Source: Camarhynchus parvulus (taxonomy: Eukaryota > Chordata > Aves > Passeriformes > Thraupidae). Taken from it: 64,000 bases of DNA. The stretch lies in NCBI RefSeq assembly GCF_901933205.1, contig NC_044571.1, positions 59,147,994-59,211,993 of the forward strand. Direction: 5' to 3'. Position numbers and translations under genes: made by a program. Positions 60,800-64,000 of this stretch are shown piece by piece; the stretch's first letter is position 1; each line of letters begins with the position of its first letter. The notes beneath the pieces are model-generated. The model was not told the origin of the DNA and ran no database searches. It saw only the letters and a list, made by a program, of their open reading frames with translations.

Positions 60800-60935
60800 A
60801 GTGATTCACAGATGTTAATTATCTTATTTCCATAATGAACCTGTGGAAGGAAGGTGTATCATTAACTCCGCATTACAGCTGGTGAGCTGAGACACAGAGC
60901 TGCAAGTTAGTAGATTAATATCTGCTAATTTTGCA
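60800..60935 (-). repeat. Possible MIR/L2-type ancient repeat, antisense
   Basis: The run tatcattaactccgcattaca, gctggtgagctgagacacagag and ctgcaagttagtag follows the antisense MIR/L2 wording 'attatccccattttacagatgaggaaactgaggcacagagaggttaagtg' closely in order. It is a diverged copy, and a profile search is needed to name it. Confidence 0.4.
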
Positions 60936-62214
60936 CACCTAAGCTGAAACACTCAAGGCTGGCTTTCCTTTCACTCTGTGGGACCTGACATTGCAAAATC
61001 CATGATGCTTATTCACATCTCCTTGGACTTTAAGGTACAGATCCTGGAAAAGAGTCACTTCACCACCAGGTCTCCTGCAGTTGTGCCCAGAGTTGCAAAC
61101 CCTAGGTCCATCATACAGACCACGTCCAGACTGAGAAAGCATTGGGCTATCATGGAAGACAAGCATTGGGCTACCATGGCCAACCATTTTAGAAATCAAG
61201 AGCATTAGGGATGTTTTGCTAGAGGGTTTTCATGGCTCTTTCCTGATCCCAGACAAATAGTTGGCTCTGTCTCTCAAGTAGCCAGAATACTGATTCAAGT
61301 TTGTGGCAGACCAGGAAAAAAGAGGGGAAGGTTACCTGCTTAATCTCTGCTCTACTTAACTCCTACAGGCTGCACCATTTAAAATGTGTAGTTCAGTTTG
61401 GTTGAATGCTTACCAAAATGGTACAAGTCACCTGCCTGCATCTTCTTGCAAAAAGTCAAATCCGCAAATGAAACCATGAGAACTCCATAATATGGGGGGC
61501 TGGAAATAGGATAAATTTACCCTAGTTTCTGTTCAGGAGATAACTAATGGGTTTCACCTGAAACTTTCTCTTAGAAAGAACTAACAGCCTGAAGTCAACA
61601 CTGCAAGTATTGTTATCACAGGACATAGCGAGCCCTGAGTGCCTTTCCCCAACAGCGCCTGCTGCCTCTGCCTCCACTACCTTTGCCTGACTCTCTGCTG
61701 CCCCTTCCCAGCCCAGCTCTCCCAAGGTTAGACTTACATTGCCACCCACACAACCTGACACCAGTTTCTCACCCTGACTGTTTTATCTGGGTAAGATAGC
61801 ACAGCAGACCAAATTCTGGGGAGTCACTAATCCAAAATCTTCAATCCAAGCTACAGCTCTCCTATATATACTTGCAGTTCTATATATTTTGTACTTCTTA
61901 CTGTCCTTATCTCCTGTGGGTCTGCCACAGGTTTCTTACTGGTTAATGGCTTTATCCCCAAGCTGAGCACACAATCTCCAGTCATTAGTGAGCTGCATTT
62001 GGATGTGGTATATCATCCTCTTTGCAATGCCAGGGGTGTCTTGCACAAGCCTCCCTCACTCTTTTGATGGACTGCAGACAGCTTGCTCATTAGTTTAGTA
62101 TCTAATTGCATATCAGTCACACTCTCAAGCTCCTCATTACTTCACTTACACAGCTACAGTAATTAGATTTCACATTTCTTTACACTCTCATGGCATTGTT
62201 TTATCCTACTGAGG
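60936..62214. other. Noncoding sequence with a 24-bp tandem duplication
   Basis: aagcattgggctatcatgg at 61,137-61,155 recurs with one change at 61,161-61,179 (period 24). Frames of 76-88 codons on opposite strands run through it without domains. No gene supported. Confidence 0.55.
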
Positions 62215-62310
62215 AGGCACTCATATATAATACACATATATTATAAATTATCTCCTGTAATTATCATATTCATTATAATATATAACACATGCATATACAT
62301 ACATAATGTT
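62215..62310. repeat. AT-rich simple sequence
   Basis: Degenerate TA/CATA repeats (atatataatacacatatatt, attataatatataacacatgc, atatacatacataatg). Low-complexity AT-rich tract, possibly a decayed microsatellite. Confidence 0.7.
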
Positions 62311-64000
62311 GCTGAGGGAAACTCAAACCTCTTCAGTTCTAAATGTTCAGGATGCTCCAAGAGCATCTCCAACTGCTTGTTTGTTAGTTTTAATTTTGGC
62401 AAGGCTTCACCCATCTGTGACCCTTCGCTTACAAATCGTGCCTGATTGCATCATTTCCTACTTTTCCCCACCACCATGTACCTCTCTGGAAAAACAAAGC
62501 CTTAAGATCTGCTCACTGCAGAGATGCAAATTCTTTTAGGCAGGAAAATGAATTTGATGTTTAGTACAGCAGCAAACAGAAAAGTCGCTTAAGCCGCCAG
62601 CCCTTATCTTTTGGGATAACATAGATTTTATGCCTCTTTTTTGGTCTAATTTGATGCATTTCTTTAGCACCTACTCTCTAAGCCTCCAGCTTTTATGTGA
62701 GATCATTCCATACATTTATTATGGCACTTAAGAAGTGATAACAATTTATTTAACTTTTCAGAACAGAATTCTGCAGACTTTGGGGGCAGATTATAATTTT
62801 TTTCCTGGGGATCACGCATGGAATATGTGTGTCTGTATTTCCAGATGCAAAAACCACAGACACAGGGTAGCAATGTGTGCCTCTTTTTAAGGTGAGTTAA
62901 ATAAGTGAAGGCGTCAAATGGCTAAACGCAAAAAGGCAAATAGGTAATTCCCCACAAATTTTAAAAGGGCTATATCTTCATGAATATGTCTGCAGAAGTA
63001 AACTAAGCAGAGCCAGAGTATGAGCATTTCATTCAGTGCTGTAGATGTAGCCATAGAGACTGCAGTGGTTTCCAAATTGCCTCCTTGTCCTGCTGTGATG
63101 CACATTCACAGGTGCAGGAGGGATGGGTGACATTTGAGGACTGACTGGCTAACTCCTAAAGATGGGCAAACATGCCCTTCAGGGCTGTGGTACACCTGTA
63201 TCCTTCAGCCATGGAAACAGCTCTAGTCCTCTCCACTCTGTCACCAGCTCCAGTGCCAGGTCACACCACCCCAGGCCAACATTCTGCCTCCTCAGCCAGA
63301 CCCCTTCAGTGAAGCGTATGTGGAGAACGAGCAAATGCCATGCATGAAAGACAAACAGTGAGTACAGAAACATTTCATAGGTCTGGAGGTGCTGCAGAGG
63401 TCAAAGAATGGCAGATATGGTCCAAAAAAAAGTCTACCAGTGGCCTCGACAAGCAGTCTGATCTAATCCTGAGCAACGCCCCAAACTCTTGAAATGCAGC
63501 AGAATGCAGTAGCCAAAAACCCCAAAGCAAAAATCCCGGAAATGCTCAAGAGCACCCAAACGATTTAAGAATTAGATTTGCCAAACTTCTGAAAAGTTTA
63601 CCCGTCTTCAGCTCAGTAGGAATATCTAAGGTCTTTCCACCTCTCTTGTAATGGGATGTGTTTGCTCTCCATCCTCCTCTGTACAGCTTTGTGCTGTTTT
63701 CCTGCCCTGCTCTGCCTGAAGCTGGCTGCATGTCAGGCAGCAACACCCTGGCAGACATCGAAGATAAAATCCATCACCCAACACATTGGTGGGGGGGGAG
63801 CAGAGAGGGGCATTTAACACTGAGCCCTCCTGCACGTTGGAAAGGGAGATGATCCCAAAACCAGGATGAAGGAGAGCAGCCTAATGGAACTCACCACCAC
63901 TCCCCCCACATCCTTCAGCTGTGGGGTGCTTCTCACTGTGCCAAAATAAAACCTGGTGCTGGGCAGACTCGCAGCCCTGGAAGCAGCCGGCTGAGGGAGG
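62311..64000. other. Unique noncoding sequence, GC rising at the right edge
   Basis: Frames of 60-77 codons without domains. An eight-G run lies at 63,791-63,798. From about 63,790 the GC content rises toward the edge, so a GC-rich feature may begin beyond the window. No gene supported. Confidence 0.5.

Noticed and set aside
1..64000. tRNA, rRNA, CRISPR, phage or bacterial-type systems
   Set aside because: No tRNA A/B-box pair with cloverleaf, no rRNA core sequence, no regularly spaced repeats and no operon-like coding density were seen; the sequence is vertebrate nuclear DNA.

Overview
The window reads as noncoding DNA from a bird, or less likely a crocodilian or turtle, nuclear genome. The clearest evidence is the repeats. 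Three regions carry decayed CR1 non-LTR retrotransposons, the main LINE family of birds. One copy keeps a recognisable reverse-transcriptase active-site motif (FADDTKL), and another ends in ATTCTATG-like tail octamers. Interspersed repeats are otherwise sparse, as is usual in birds, and I see nothing resembling mammalian Alu or L1. I find no protein-coding gene I can defend. Open frames are short, overlap on both strands, and lack recognisable domains apart from the CR1 remnants. No rRNA gene, tRNA gene, CRISPR array or prokaryotic-style operon was seen.

Layout. 1-8,050 is mostly unique AT-rich sequence with a homeobox/SOX-motif-rich block (2,041-2,360), a CTCF-like site (5,345-5,358) and a perfect 27-bp-arm hairpin (6,956-7,013). 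8,050-8,640 looks like a promoter or solo LTR on the minus strand: an 84-bp tandem duplication, then a CCAAT box, then a TATA box. 12,635-13,490 holds a 48-nt homopyrimidine run followed by a strong CpG island, the best candidate for a transcription start in the window. AT-rich, possibly conserved sequence follows it (13,560-14,300). 15,990-16,130 is a CR1 ORF2 fragment. 25,085-25,285 is a CR1 3' end carrying a small internal inverted repeat. 28,380-29,090 and 33,440-34,160 are AT-rich, homeodomain-core-rich blocks that look like regulatory elements. 37,900-40,980 has no open frame of 60 codons or more on either strand and contains several such blocks plus a second CTCF-like site. 43,100-43,720 has a short GCT repeat and purine-rich tracts. 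47,005-48,548 holds two minus-strand CR1 copies. 59,160-59,660 is strongly C/T-biased. The remainder is ordinary unique intergenic or intronic sequence.

Taken together this resembles a gene desert or very long intron beside a developmentally regulated gene, with scattered candidate enhancers and one CpG-island promoter or orphan island. That interpretation is inference: conservation cannot be measured from one sequence. No new biological system can be claimed. The items most worth checking are the hairpin at 6,956, the promoter/LTR-like block at 8,330-8,640, the CpG island, and the ORF-free block at 37,900-40,980.
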